From positions 806,001-870,000 of the forward strand of contig OZ245010.1 of NCBI GenBank assembly GCA_965223735.1: a DNA stretch of 64,000 bases, read 5' to 3'. Source of the DNA: CAYFZO01 sp965223735. GTDB taxonomy: Bacteria > Pseudomonadota > Gammaproteobacteria > Poriferisulfidales > Oxydemutatoraceae. Below the pieces are notes generated by a model. The model did not search any database. It was not told where the DNA came from and saw only the letters and a program-made list of their open reading frames with translations. Position numbers and translations under genes: made by a program. Position 1 is the first letter of the stretch, and each line of letters begins with the position of its first letter. Shown here in pieces: positions 34,157 through 42,842 of this stretch.

Positions 34157-35239
34157 TCACGCGCCCACCCCGGCACAAAATGCCGCCACCAGATCGCCCA
34201 TCTCGGCGGTCGTCACCAAACGCGCGGACGAATTGAGGTCGGCGGTACGTGCCTCGCCGAGCGCCTTCTGCACCGCCTGCTCAACATGGTCGGCGACGGC
34301 AGCTTCGCCGAGCGAATGGCGCAACAGCATCGCAAACGACAGGATTGCCGCGAGCGGATTGGCCCTGCCCGTGCCGGCGATATCCGGCGCCGAACCGTGC
34401 ACCGGCTCGTAAAGTCCCCTGCCGGCGGCGTTCAGCGACGCCGACGGCAGAATGCCGATCGAGCCGGTCAGCATCGCCGCGAGGTCCGACAAAATGTCGC
34501 CGAACAGGTTGGAGGTCAGAATCACGTCGAACTGTGCCGGATCCAGAACCAATTGCATCGCTGCGTTATCTACGTACAGATGCGTCAACTCGACGCCGGC
34601 GTAATCACCGGCCACCGCCGTAACCTTCTCGCGCCATAACTTTGACACCTCGAGCACGTTGGCCTTATCGACCGAACAGACGCGCCTGCCGCGCCGCCGC
34701 GCGGCGTCGAACGCCACGCGCGCAACACGCTCGATCTCGTCCTCAGCATACACCATCGTATTGAACCCTTCGCGTTGCCCGCGCTCGTTGCTGCGCTCGC
34801 CACGCGGCTCACCGAAATAGATGCCGCCGATCAACTCGCGCACGATCAATACGTCGAGGCCGGCAACAACCTCGGGCTTCAGGGTCGAGGCGGCCGCCAG
34901 TTCGGGAAACAGGCGCGCCGGGCGCAGGTTTGCAAACAGGCCGAGCGCCTTGCGAATGCCGAGCAGGCCGGCCTCAGGGCGCAGATCCCAAGCGAGCGCG
35001 TCGTAGCGCGGACCGCCCACCGCCCCCATCAGAATCGCGTCGCAGTCGCACGCAAGCGCAAGCGTGGCACCGGGCAACGGCCGCCCCTCCGCGTCGTACG
35101 CTGCACCGCCGATCAATCCGTGCCTGACTTCCAGCGCAAGGCCATCGGCGCAAAGCGCGGCGATCACCTTCTCCACCTCGGCGATCACTTCGGGACCGAT
35201 CCCGTCTCCCGCAAGCAGCAATATCTTCGGTGCCAACAT
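34157..35239 (-). CDS. leuB: 3-isopropylmalate dehydrogenase
   Basis: A 360-residue enzyme for oxidative decarboxylation of 3-isopropylmalate. It has KILLLAGDGIGPEVIAEV, the substrate-binding DVLIVRELIGGIYFGEPR, the catalytic Lys and Asp regions (DKANVLEVSKLWRE, VDNAAMQL) and the NAD motif HGSAPDIAGTGRANP. ATG 35239 gives the standard start; upstream sequence is not conserved. It follows leuD with a 10-base gap. Confidence 0.98.
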   Translation of the reverse strand: MLAPKILLLAGDGIGPEVIAEVEKVIAALCADGLALEVRHGLIGGAAYDAEGRPLPGATLALACDCDAILMGAVGGPRYDALAWDLRPEAGLLGIRKALGLFANLRPARLFPELAAASTLKPEVVAGLDVLIVRELIGGIYFGEPRGERSNERGQREGFNTMVYAEDEIERVARVAFDAARRRGRRVCSVDKANVLEVSKLWREKVTAVAGDYAGVELTHLYVDNAAMQLVLDPAQFDVILTSNLFGDILSDLAAMLTGSIGILPSASLNAAGRGLYEPVHGSAPDIAGTGRANPLAAILSFAMLLRHSLGEAAVADHVEQAVQKALGEARTADLNSSARLVTTAEMGDLVAAFCAGVGA

Positions 35240-35249
35240 CAGGCCTGCC

Positions 35250-35891
35250 TCACGACGACGGGAAAAGCCACGGCGCGCGACGCGCGCGCGCGCGTTCATA
35301 GTCGCGGATGCGGTCAGTGAGTTGGAGCGTGAACGCGATGTCGTCGAGCCCTTCGAGCAAACGGTGCTTGTAAGACGGATCAATTTTGAACGCCCATTCC
35401 TCGGCACCGTCGCGTACGCACTGCGCCTCGAGGTCAACGGTCAAGGTGAAACCCTCGCGGCCGGCGGTGAGCGTAAATAATTCGTCCACCCATTTCGACG
35501 GCAACGTCACCGGCAGCAAACCGTTCTTCAGCGCGTTGGCGTAGAAGATATCGGCAAACCCCGGCGCGATCACGGCGCGAAAACCGTACTCGAGCAACGC
35601 CCATACTGCGTGCTCGCGTGAAGAACCGCAGCCGAAGTTGTCGCGCGTGAGCAGGATCGAGGCATCGCGGTAACGCGGATGGTTCAGAACGAAGTCCGGA
35701 TCCGGGCGGCGCCTTGAATGATCCTGCCCGACTTCGCCCGGGTCGAGATAACGCCAGTCGTCAAACAGGCTGATTCCGAAACCGGTACGCTTGATCGACT
35801 TCAAATACTGCTTGGGGATGATCGCGTCGGTATCTACGTTGCCGCGGTCCAGCGGCGCGACAATGCCTCGATGGGTGCGAAACGGTTCCAT
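35250..35891 (-). CDS. leuD: 3-isopropylmalate dehydratase small subunit
   Basis: A 213-residue swivel-domain subunit that pairs with LeuC to isomerise isopropylmalate. Signatures are GNVDTDAIIPKQYLKSIKRTGFG and NFGCGSSREHAVWAL. The start at 35891 (MEPFRTHRG) is the family start. It lies four bases after leuC and before leuB in one operon. Confidence 0.98.
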   Translation of the reverse strand: MEPFRTHRGIVAPLDRGNVDTDAIIPKQYLKSIKRTGFGISLFDDWRYLDPGEVGQDHSRRRPDPDFVLNHPRYRDASILLTRDNFGCGSSREHAVWALLEYGFRAVIAPGFADIFYANALKNGLLPVTLPSKWVDELFTLTAGREGFTLTVDLEAQCVRDGAEEWAFKIDPSYKHRLLEGLDDIAFTLQLTDRIRDYERARARRAPWLFPSS

Positions 35892-35895
35892 TTCC

Positions 35896-37314
35896 TCACT
35901 CCTTCGGCGACGGCCACTGCCGAATGTCCACAAAATGCCCTGACAGTGCAGCAGCAGCGGCCATCGCCGGACTGACCAGATGGGTCCGCCCCCCCTGCCC
36001 CTGACGCCCCTCGAAATTACGGTTGGAGGTCGAGGCGCAGCGCTCGCCCGGTTGCAGACGGTCGCTGTTCATGCCGAGACACATTGAACAACCCGGCTCA
36101 CGCCATTCAAATCCGGCGTCGGTGAAGATCCTGTCCAGGCCTTCGGTCTCGGCCTGACGCTTGACTTGCCCGGAACCCGGCACGACCATCGCCTGTTCAA
36201 TCGTCGGGGCGACTTTACGCCCCTGTACAACGACCGCCGCTTCCCGCAGATCCTCAATGCGCGCATTGGTGCACGACCCGATAAAGATCTTGTCGAGCAC
36301 AATATCTTGTATCGCCGTACCGGGCTCGAGCGCCATGTACTCGAGCGCACGGCGCATATTGCCGACTTTGACGCTGTCGGACTGCGCCTCCGGGTCAGGC
36401 ACGCACCCGCTGACGCCTCCGACCATTTCGGGCGAAGTGCCCCAGGTCACCTGCGGCTCGACCGCCGTCGCGTCGATGGTCACCTTGCGCCCGAACACCG
36501 CGTCTTCATCGGACTTCAGATGCTCCCATTCGGCAAGCGCCCTCTCCCACAAAGCGCCGGTCGGCGCGCCGGGACGCCCCGCGAGATAATCCGCGGTGGT
36601 GTCATCAAACGCCACCATGCCGGCACGCGCACCCATCTCAATGGTCATATTGCACAAAGTCATACGCGCCTCCATCGACAACCCACGCACCACGTCGCCG
36701 GTATATTCGACCGCGTAGCCGGTTCCGGCGGCGGTTCCGACGTTGCCGATGATTGCAAGCGCCATATCTTTGGCGCAAACCCCAGATTGCAACTCACCTT
36801 CGAGCAAAATACACATGTTCTCGGCCTTTTTCGCCAGCAGGCACTGCGTCGCAAGTACGTGTTCAACTTCCGAAGTTCCGATCCCCATTGCCAGCGTCGC
36901 AAATGCGCCGTGCGTGGAGGTGTGCGAATCGCCGCAGACGACGGTCATACCCGGCAAGGTCGCACCCTGCTCGGGACCGATCACGTGCACGATGCCCTGC
37001 CTCGGATCGTTGATGTCGTAGAAAGTAAGCTTGTGCTCGCGGCAATTGCGCTCGAGCGTGGCGATCTGTTCGCGCGACACCGGATCCTCAATGCCCATGG
37101 CGCGGTCGGTCGTCGGCACGTTATGATCAGGCACGGCGACGATCGACGACTTGCGCCACAACTGCCTGCCCGCAAAGCGCAGACCCTCAAAAGCCTGTGG
37201 TGAAGTGACCTCGTGCACCAAGTGCCTGTCGATGTAGATCACGCAGTGGCCACCATCTTCCTGATGAACCAGATGATCAAGCCACAGTTTGTCATACAGC
37301 GTCTGTCCCGACAT
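35896..37314 (-). CDS. leuC: 3-isopropylmalate dehydratase large subunit
   Basis: A 472-residue aconitase-family enzyme with a 4Fe-4S cluster. The three cluster cysteines are visible: FIGSCTNARI and, near the C-terminus, CSMCLGMN. Other landmarks are YIDRHLVHEVTSPQAF and VVCGDSHTSTHGAFATLAMGIG. It is the first gene of the leuCDB-asd-truA run, with 104 bases separating it from thrC. No leucine attenuator leader peptide was seen there. Confidence 0.98.
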   Translation of the reverse strand: MSGQTLYDKLWLDHLVHQEDGGHCVIYIDRHLVHEVTSPQAFEGLRFAGRQLWRKSSIVAVPDHNVPTTDRAMGIEDPVSREQIATLERNCREHKLTFYDINDPRQGIVHVIGPEQGATLPGMTVVCGDSHTSTHGAFATLAMGIGTSEVEHVLATQCLLAKKAENMCILLEGELQSGVCAKDMALAIIGNVGTAAGTGYAVEYTGDVVRGLSMEARMTLCNMTIEMGARAGMVAFDDTTADYLAGRPGAPTGALWERALAEWEHLKSDEDAVFGRKVTIDATAVEPQVTWGTSPEMVGGVSGCVPDPEAQSDSVKVGNMRRALEYMALEPGTAIQDIVLDKIFIGSCTNARIEDLREAAVVVQGRKVAPTIEQAMVVPGSGQVKRQAETEGLDRIFTDAGFEWREPGCSMCLGMNSDRLQPGERCASTSNRNFEGRQGQGGRTHLVSPAMAAAAALSGHFVDIRQWPSPKE

Positions 37315-37418
37315 GGGTGATCTCCGCGGTTTTCCCGTTTGAAAAAAGTTATTTTATCTAAATATGCGGATTGATTGGCGGTGAATCGCCGCGCGACCTC
37401 ACACAGCCGGGGACCGGA

Positions 37419-38543
37419 TCATTTCTGCAGACAGACGCGCCGCACCTGATCGAGCGTCGCCTCAACACTGACGACGTTGCCCTGCGACTGGCTGATCGCC
37501 GTGTCCGGGTCTTTCAGGCCGTGGCCGGTCAGCGTGCACGCTACACGCGCGCCCTGCCGGATACGCCCCGAACGGACATCCCCGATCAGGCCGGCGATCG
37601 ATATCGCCGACGCCGGTTCGCAGAACACACCTTCGTGCGACGCCAGCATCTTTTGCGCTGCAAGGATCTCTTCGTCGCTGCGCTCGCCGAACCAGCCGCC
37701 GGATTCGCGCACCGCCGCTTCAGCCTGCTTCCAGCTTTGCGGGTTGCCGATGCGGATGGCGGTCGCGATGGTGTCAGGATCGTCGATCTTGTGTCCGCGC
37801 AGGATCGGCGCGGCGCCACTCGCCTGATAGCCGACCATCTTCGGGCGGCCGGTGGTGAACGCGGGACCGGCGCGAAAGGCGTCGCCGAGTGAGCGCCGTG
37901 CGTGTGCCGTGCATTCGCCGTCTTCTCCCGCGGCCTCGCAATAGCCCATCCAGTAGGCGGTGATGTTGCCGGCGTTGCCGACCGGAATGCAGTGATGATC
38001 GGGTGGCGCACCGAGCGCTTCGACAATTTCGAAAGCCGCGGTCTTCTGCCCCTGCAACCGGTAGGGGTTGATTGAATTGACGATCGCCATATCCGCCTCT
38101 TCCGCGACGTCCTTGACCAACCGCATACCCTGATCGAAATTGCCCCTGATCTGAACGATGGAAGCGCCCTCGATCATCGCCTGCGCGAGCTTGCCCATCG
38201 CGATCTTGCCGTCGGGAATGATCACCAGTGCGGTGAGTCCCGCGCGCGCGGCGTAGGCAGCGGCGGAGGCTGACGTGTTGCCGGTCGATGCGCAGATGAC
38301 GGCGCGCCGCCCCTGATGCAGTGCCTGAGTGATCGCAACCGTCATGCCGCGATCCTTGAACGAGCCGGTCGGGTTGAGGCCCTCATACTTGACGAAGATC
38401 TCGATATCAAGACCGAGTTTCTCCGGCAGGTTGTGAAGGCGTATCAAAGGCGTCGAACCCTCATCGAGGCTCACGATACACGCATCGGGCGCGAGCGGCA
38501 GGCGTTCGCGGTAACGGGCGATCAGGCCGGCAGGTTCGCTCAA
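37419..38543 (-). CDS. thrC: Threonine synthase
   Basis: A 374-residue PLP enzyme converting O-phosphohomoserine to threonine, of the shorter class. It has EGLNPTGSFKDRGMTVA with the PLP lysine, CASTGNTSASAAAYAARAG and the phosphate loop PVGNAGNITAYWMGY. It begins at a TTG (38543) that overlaps the hom stop as TTGA, a clear case of coupled translation from a rare start codon. It is followed by leuC. Confidence 0.97.
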   Translation of the reverse strand: MSEPAGLIARYRERLPLAPDACIVSLDEGSTPLIRLHNLPEKLGLDIEIFVKYEGLNPTGSFKDRGMTVAITQALHQGRRAVICASTGNTSASAAAYAARAGLTALVIIPDGKIAMGKLAQAMIEGASIVQIRGNFDQGMRLVKDVAEEADMAIVNSINPYRLQGQKTAAFEIVEALGAPPDHHCIPVGNAGNITAYWMGYCEAAGEDGECTAHARRSLGDAFRAGPAFTTGRPKMVGYQASGAAPILRGHKIDDPDTIATAIRIGNPQSWKQAEAAVRESGGWFGERSDEEILAAQKMLASHEGVFCEPASAISIAGLIGDVRSGRIRQGARVACTLTGHGLKDPDTAISQSQGNVVSVEATLDQVRRVCLQK

Positions 38544-39850
38544 TCCAGCGTCTCCACCCTGATCTTGACGGTCGGCGCCGTCACTTCGTCACAGGCCTCG
38601 ATCTCGGAGAGCGCCGCGTTGAGGTCGCGTTCACGCACGCGGTGGGTCAGCAGCACGACCGGCACCGGCGCGCCGGCGCCGCCCGACTCCTTCTGCAGCA
38701 CCGCTTCGATGCTGATCCCGTGCCCGGCGAGCGCCTGCGTGACTTTCGACAGCACCCCCACCTGCTCCTCGACCGTCAGGCGCAGGTAATACGCCGTCAC
38801 CACATCCTCCAGGCTGATCACTTTGATGTCGGACAATGCGTCGGGCTGAAACGCCAGATGCGGCACACGGTTTTCCGGATCCGCCGTCAGCACCCTGACG
38901 ACGTCCACCAGATCGGCAACCACCGCCGAGGCAGTCGGCTCGGCGCCCGCACCCGCGCCGTAATACAGTGTCGGCCCGACCGCGTCGCCGGTGACGACCA
39001 CCGCGTTCATCACGCCCTCGACGTTCGCGAGCAGACGCTTTTGCGGCACCAGAGCCGGGTGTACGCGCAACTCAACGCCGCCGTTGGTGCGCTTTGCGAT
39101 GCCGAGATGCTTGATGCGATAGCCGAGTTCACCGGCATACACGACGTCCTGTGAATCGAGACCGGCAATCCCCTCAACGCTCACGCGCTCAAACTGCAAC
39201 GGGATGCCGAATGCGATCGAGGCCATGATGGTCAATTTATGCGCGGCGTCTATGCCCTCGACGTCGTATGCGGGATCCGCTTCGGCATACCCCAGCAACT
39301 GCGCGCGCGCTAACGCATCCTCGAAAGATCTGCCTTCGCCGCGCATCTCCGACAGGATGAAATTGCCGGTGCCGTTGATGATGCCGGCGAGCCACAGGAT
39401 ACGGTTGCCCGATAACCCTTCACGGATCGCCTTGATGATCGGGATGCCGGCGGCGACGGCGGCTTCAAACGCAACCATCGCGCCACGGTCGGACGCCGCG
39501 GTGAAGATCTCATTGCCGTGTTGCGCGATCAACGCCTTGTTCGCAGTGACCACGTGCTTGCCCGAAGCGAGCGCCTCGAGCACTAGTTCACACGCGGGAC
39601 GTGAACCACCGATCAACTCGACAATGACGTCGAGCGAGTCGTCGCGCACAACGTCAAACGGGTCGGCGCAGACTTCGATGCCGTCGAGCGATACCGGGCG
39701 TCGCTTGGTCGGATCGCGCACCGCGGCCTTGACCACTTCAATGCCGCGACCGGCGCGGCGCATGATCTCCCCGGCATTGCGGCGCAACACCTCGAGCGTC
39801 CCACAGCCGACGGTGCCGAGCCCCAGAATACCGACCCTGACCGATTTCAC
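38540..39850 (-). CDS. hom: Homoserine dehydrogenase
   Basis: A 436-residue NAD(P)-dependent enzyme reducing aspartate semialdehyde. The N-terminal Rossmann domain begins VGILGLGTVGCGTLEVLRR. The substrate domain has GIINGTGNFILSEM and YAEADPAYDVEGIDAAHKL. A C-terminal ACT domain (about 350-430) implies feedback control by threonine. The alaC-hom-thrC order fits Betaproteobacteria. 145 bases separate it from alaC. Confidence 0.98.
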   Translation of the reverse strand: MKSVRVGILGLGTVGCGTLEVLRRNAGEIMRRAGRGIEVVKAAVRDPTKRRPVSLDGIEVCADPFDVVRDDSLDVIVELIGGSRPACELVLEALASGKHVVTANKALIAQHGNEIFTAASDRGAMVAFEAAVAAGIPIIKAIREGLSGNRILWLAGIINGTGNFILSEMRGEGRSFEDALARAQLLGYAEADPAYDVEGIDAAHKLTIMASIAFGIPLQFERVSVEGIAGLDSQDVVYAGELGYRIKHLGIAKRTNGGVELRVHPALVPQKRLLANVEGVMNAVVVTGDAVGPTLYYGAGAGAEPTASAVVADLVDVVRVLTADPENRVPHLAFQPDALSDIKVISLEDVVTAYYLRLTVEEQVGVLSKVTQALAGHGISIEAVLQKESGGAGAPVPVVLLTHRVRERDLNAALSEIEACDEVTAPTVKIRVETLD

Positions 39851-39995
39851 GATACCCCCCCCGAAGCATAGTCAACGCAGCCGGCCGGCTTTCGGAGCGT
39901 ACGCAAAATGCACAGACCATCCGCAGCCTGATCGACAGGCACATTGACCGGCGATGAAAAAACCCGGACGCCGTAAAGGGCAACCTGACGATGCA

Positions 39996-41174
39996 TTATT
40001 CCGCCTCCTGGAACATGCGTTTAATATTACGTATCGCCTGCCTTGTGCGATGCTCGTTCTCGATCAGGCTGAACCGCACATACCCGTCGCCGTGGCTGCC
40101 GAAACCGACGCCCGGCGATACCGCGACCTGCGCGCGGTCGAGCAGGCGCTTGGAAAACTCGAGTGAACCCATGCCGCGATAAGGCGCGGGTATCGGTGCC
40201 CACGCAAACATCGTCGCACGCGGCTTTTCCAATTCCCAGCCGAGTTTGTTGAGTTCGTCACACAATACGTCGCGCCTTTTGCGATAGGTTTCCCTGATCT
40301 CCTCGACGCAGTCTTGCGGCCCGTCGAGCGCCGTGATCGCCGCCACCTGGATCGGCGTGAACAGACCATAGTCCAGATAGGACTTGATCTTCTCAAGCGC
40401 CGCAACCAATTCGCGGCAACCGCACATAAACCCGACCCGCCAGCCAGGCATATTATAGGTCTTGGACAGCGAATAGAACTCGACCGCGAGTTCCGCCGCC
40501 CCCGGCACCTGCAAGATCGAAGGCGCGCGGTAGCCGTCGAACACGATCTCGGCGTAGGCAATGTCGTGAACCACCCACAGACGGTGTTCACGCGCAAGCT
40601 CGACGACTTTCTCAAAGAAGGGCAGTTCCACGCAACGCGCAGTCGGGTTGCCCGGAAAGTTCAGGACCAGCATCTTCGGCTTCGGACAGGCGTCGCGGAT
40701 CAATTTGCGCAGTTCGTCAAAAAAATCCGCTTCGGACAGCAACGGCACATATAAGATGTCAGCACCCGCGATCACGCAACTGTAGGAGTGGATCGGGTAG
40801 GCCGGCGACGGCACCAGGGCACAATCCCCCGGCTTCAGTGTCGCGAGCATCAGGTGCGCGATGCCCTCCTTGAAGCCGATAGTGACGATCGCCTGCTCCT
40901 CAGGATCGAGTTCAACGGCGAACTTGCGCCGATACCAGTCGCAGATCGCACAGCGCAGGCGCGGGATACCGCGCGAAGTCGAATACCGGTGCGTGTCGCT
41001 CCTCTGCACAACTTCAACCAGTTTAGCGACGATATGCGCAGGCGTCGGGCGGTCGGGGTTACCCATGCCGAAATCGATGATGTCATCGCCGCGCGCCCTC
41101 GCCTCAGCTTTCAGCCGGTTGACGATCGCAAAGACGTAAGGCGGCAGGCGCCCAATTCTCTCGAAATCATTCAT
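39996..41174 (-). CDS. alaC: Alanine-synthesising aminotransferase (AlaC-type)
   Basis: A 392-residue class I aminotransferase that probably makes alanine from pyruvate. It shows FGMGNPDRPTPAHIV, YSTSRGIPRLRCAICDWY, the Asp-Tyr PLP contact in VVHDIAYAEIVFDGY and the PLP lysine in YSLSKTYNMPGWRVGF. ATG 41174 overlaps the last base positions of the upstream membrane-protein gene. Its genomic place before hom is typical. The substrate assignment relies on this context. Confidence 0.93.
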   Translation of the reverse strand: MNDFERIGRLPPYVFAIVNRLKAEARARGDDIIDFGMGNPDRPTPAHIVAKLVEVVQRSDTHRYSTSRGIPRLRCAICDWYRRKFAVELDPEEQAIVTIGFKEGIAHLMLATLKPGDCALVPSPAYPIHSYSCVIAGADILYVPLLSEADFFDELRKLIRDACPKPKMLVLNFPGNPTARCVELPFFEKVVELAREHRLWVVHDIAYAEIVFDGYRAPSILQVPGAAELAVEFYSLSKTYNMPGWRVGFMCGCRELVAALEKIKSYLDYGLFTPIQVAAITALDGPQDCVEEIRETYRKRRDVLCDELNKLGWELEKPRATMFAWAPIPAPYRGMGSLEFSKRLLDRAQVAVSPGVGFGSHGDGYVRFSLIENEHRTRQAIRNIKRMFQEAE

Positions 41175-41746
41175 ATCAGGTAATACGACAGCCCGATCAA
41201 CACCAGAGCCGCCAGCGTGGCCCAGCCGTACAGGCTGACGCGCCGCTCGATCACCGGTAACACTTTCGGCCCCATCCACCTGAGCAGCAACGCGACCAGA
41301 AAAAACCGCGCGCCGCGCCCGGCCAGCGACGCGATGGTGAAAACCGCGAGATTCTGTTCGAGCACGCCGGCGCTGACAGTGAAGACCTTGTAGGGGATCG
41401 GGCTGAACCCTGCGATAAAGACAACCGCCGCACCCCAGCGGTCAAACCAGACCACCGCCTGCTCGTAGTGTTGCCAGAATGTGCCACCTTCAAGCCACGG
41501 CGTGATCAGGTCAAATGCAAAATACCCAAGCGCGTAGCCCGCGACACCGCCGGCGACCGAGAATAAAGTCGTCATCGCCGCAAGATACATCGCGCGGTGC
41601 GGGCGCACCGCGCACATCGGCGCGAGCAACACGTCGGGCGGCACCGGAAAAAAAGACGACTCGGCGAAACTCAGTGCGAACAGGTACTTGTCGGCATCAC
41701 TGCGCGACGACCAGGACTTCACCTTATGGTACAGAGACTCAAGCAA
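41171..41746 (-). CDS. YqaA family (VTT/SNARE-associated-like) membrane protein
   Basis: A 191-residue inner-membrane protein with four to five hydrophobic segments. It has the re-entrant-type motifs FAESSFFPVPPDVLLAPM and GFSPIPYKVFTVSAGVL, diagnostic of the YqaA branch of the DedA/VTT superfamily. These proteins are linked to lipid scrambling or membrane homeostasis. The start is a TTG (41746); no ATG fits. It overlaps alaC by four bases (ATGA type), so the two are coupled. Confidence 0.9.
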   Translation of the reverse strand: MLESLYHKVKSWSSRSDADKYLFALSFAESSFFPVPPDVLLAPMCAVRPHRAMYLAAMTTLFSVAGGVAGYALGYFAFDLITPWLEGGTFWQHYEQAVVWFDRWGAAVVFIAGFSPIPYKVFTVSAGVLEQNLAVFTIASLAGRGARFFLVALLLRWMGPKVLPVIERRVSLYGWATLAALVLIGLSYYLI

Positions 41747-41791
41747 CGATCTATCGAAAGCGGGTAAATAGGAAAGGCTAACATAGATTTG

Positions 41792-41805
41792 CCGCGGATC
41801 CGCGG
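41792..41805. other. 14-base perfect palindrome in the 244-base gap before the Septu-like operon end
   Basis: CCGCGGATCCGCGG is a perfect palindrome within the otherwise featureless gap 41747-41990, between the YqaA-type gene start and the HNH gene stop. Its function is unknown; it may be a remnant hairpin or a protein site. Confidence 0.35.
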
Positions 41806-41990
41806 AGAAAGCACAATTCGCGGCGCTTGCCCGGTTCAGGCAAAAGCCCTTGGCTAAAAGAATATCGGCTTACGGGAAAGTTACGAACCCCCTAACCCTT
41901 CGATGCACTTCAACCGACTATTAAACCCGGAATACATTCGGCACGTTGCACAGTTCAGCACACACCCCCGCATGACAAAGCAGCGGAAAT

Positions 41991-42842
41991 TCAGTTATAC
42001 AAAGAACCAATCGGTCTGTCGTCGAAGAAGCGGATCATTCCTGCATAGGGAGCTTCATCACCAGCCATAGTTACTATTACTGATTTCAAATCCCGCTGAA
42101 TTTTTTTGCTGAGATCGGAATCTTCCAAAACACGACGCAATGTCCTGTAAACGTTGAAGTAATAGTAGCGGACGCGCAGAAGCTCGGCTTGGTTGAGCTC
42201 AAGAACCTCAATCGTATTTTGAGCTATCGCTGCTTTTTTCGTCTTCGGCTGATTTAATGGTTTGAGCTCCACTTCGTGACAATTGTCATCGAACTTCCAG
42301 ACGTAAAATCGCTCCGGCTTGTCGAAATACGGGTTCAGCAAGCGCGGCTGCTCCTTTTTGTGCTGCTTCTTGAATTTTTTCACCTCCCCCGGCTTAGTCG
42401 GATCCGGCCCCAATGTTCCGACTTTTGCGTCCAGGTGCTTATCCGAGCTGTTTTTCCGAACCCTGGGCCCAACCAGTTTTCGACCTGAAATCGGGAAATC
42501 CGCCCCTTTGAACTTCTGATTGCAGAGTTGGCAGGCGGCAAGATAGTTATCATAGTTGTAAGCCAGCCACCAGTACTCAGACTTGGGGCGATAATGCTCA
42601 ACATCACCGAACGCCACCACGTTTGTCGGAGATTCGAAGTAGGCGCATTTTCCGGAAGTTTCAATAAGTAGTTGCTTTTTTGCTGCTTTCCAACAAGTCG
42701 ACGAAAACTTTTTCAGCTTCTCCCGGTCTCTCAGTGCTTTTCGTTTGGCAAGGAGCAGATCCTTTTCAAATCTGCGTTTTTCCTTGCCGTGGAAATTTGA
42801 GTGTATGATCCCGGGGCGGCGGTCGCGATGAAGCTGGATCAT
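41991..42842 (-). CDS. HNH endonuclease of a Septu-like defence module (PtuB-type)
   Basis: A 283-residue protein. After a basic helical N-terminus the HNH fold appears: GKCAYFE (66-70), GDVEHYRPKSEYWWLAYNYDN (79-99, with the catalytic His83) and CQLCN (104-108). This spacing and the RPKS-YWWLAYN signature match PtuB, the nuclease of the Septu anti-phage system. Usually the first pair is CAYC; here the second ligand is Phe69, so zinc binding may be altered. Its ATG overlaps the stop of the ATPase gene (ATGA). It is expected to cut nucleic acid when the ATPase senses infection. Confidence 0.82.
   Translation of the reverse strand: MIQLHRDRRPGIIHSNFHGKEKRRFEKDLLLAKRKALRDREKLKKFSSTCWKAAKKQLLIETSGKCAYFESPTNVVAFGDVEHYRPKSEYWWLAYNYDNYLAACQLCNQKFKGADFPISGRKLVGPRVRKNSSDKHLDAKVGTLGPDPTKPGEVKKFKKQHKKEQPRLLNPYFDKPERFYVWKFDDNCHEVELKPLNQPKTKKAAIAQNTIEVLELNQAELLRVRYYYFNVYRTLRRVLEDSDLSKKIQRDLKSVIVTMAGDEAPYAGMIRFFDDRPIGSLYN

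Noticed and set aside
37315..37418. Leucine or threonine attenuator between thrC and leuC
   Set aside because: No short leader peptide with Leu or Thr codon runs and no alternative stem set followed by a T-run was found.
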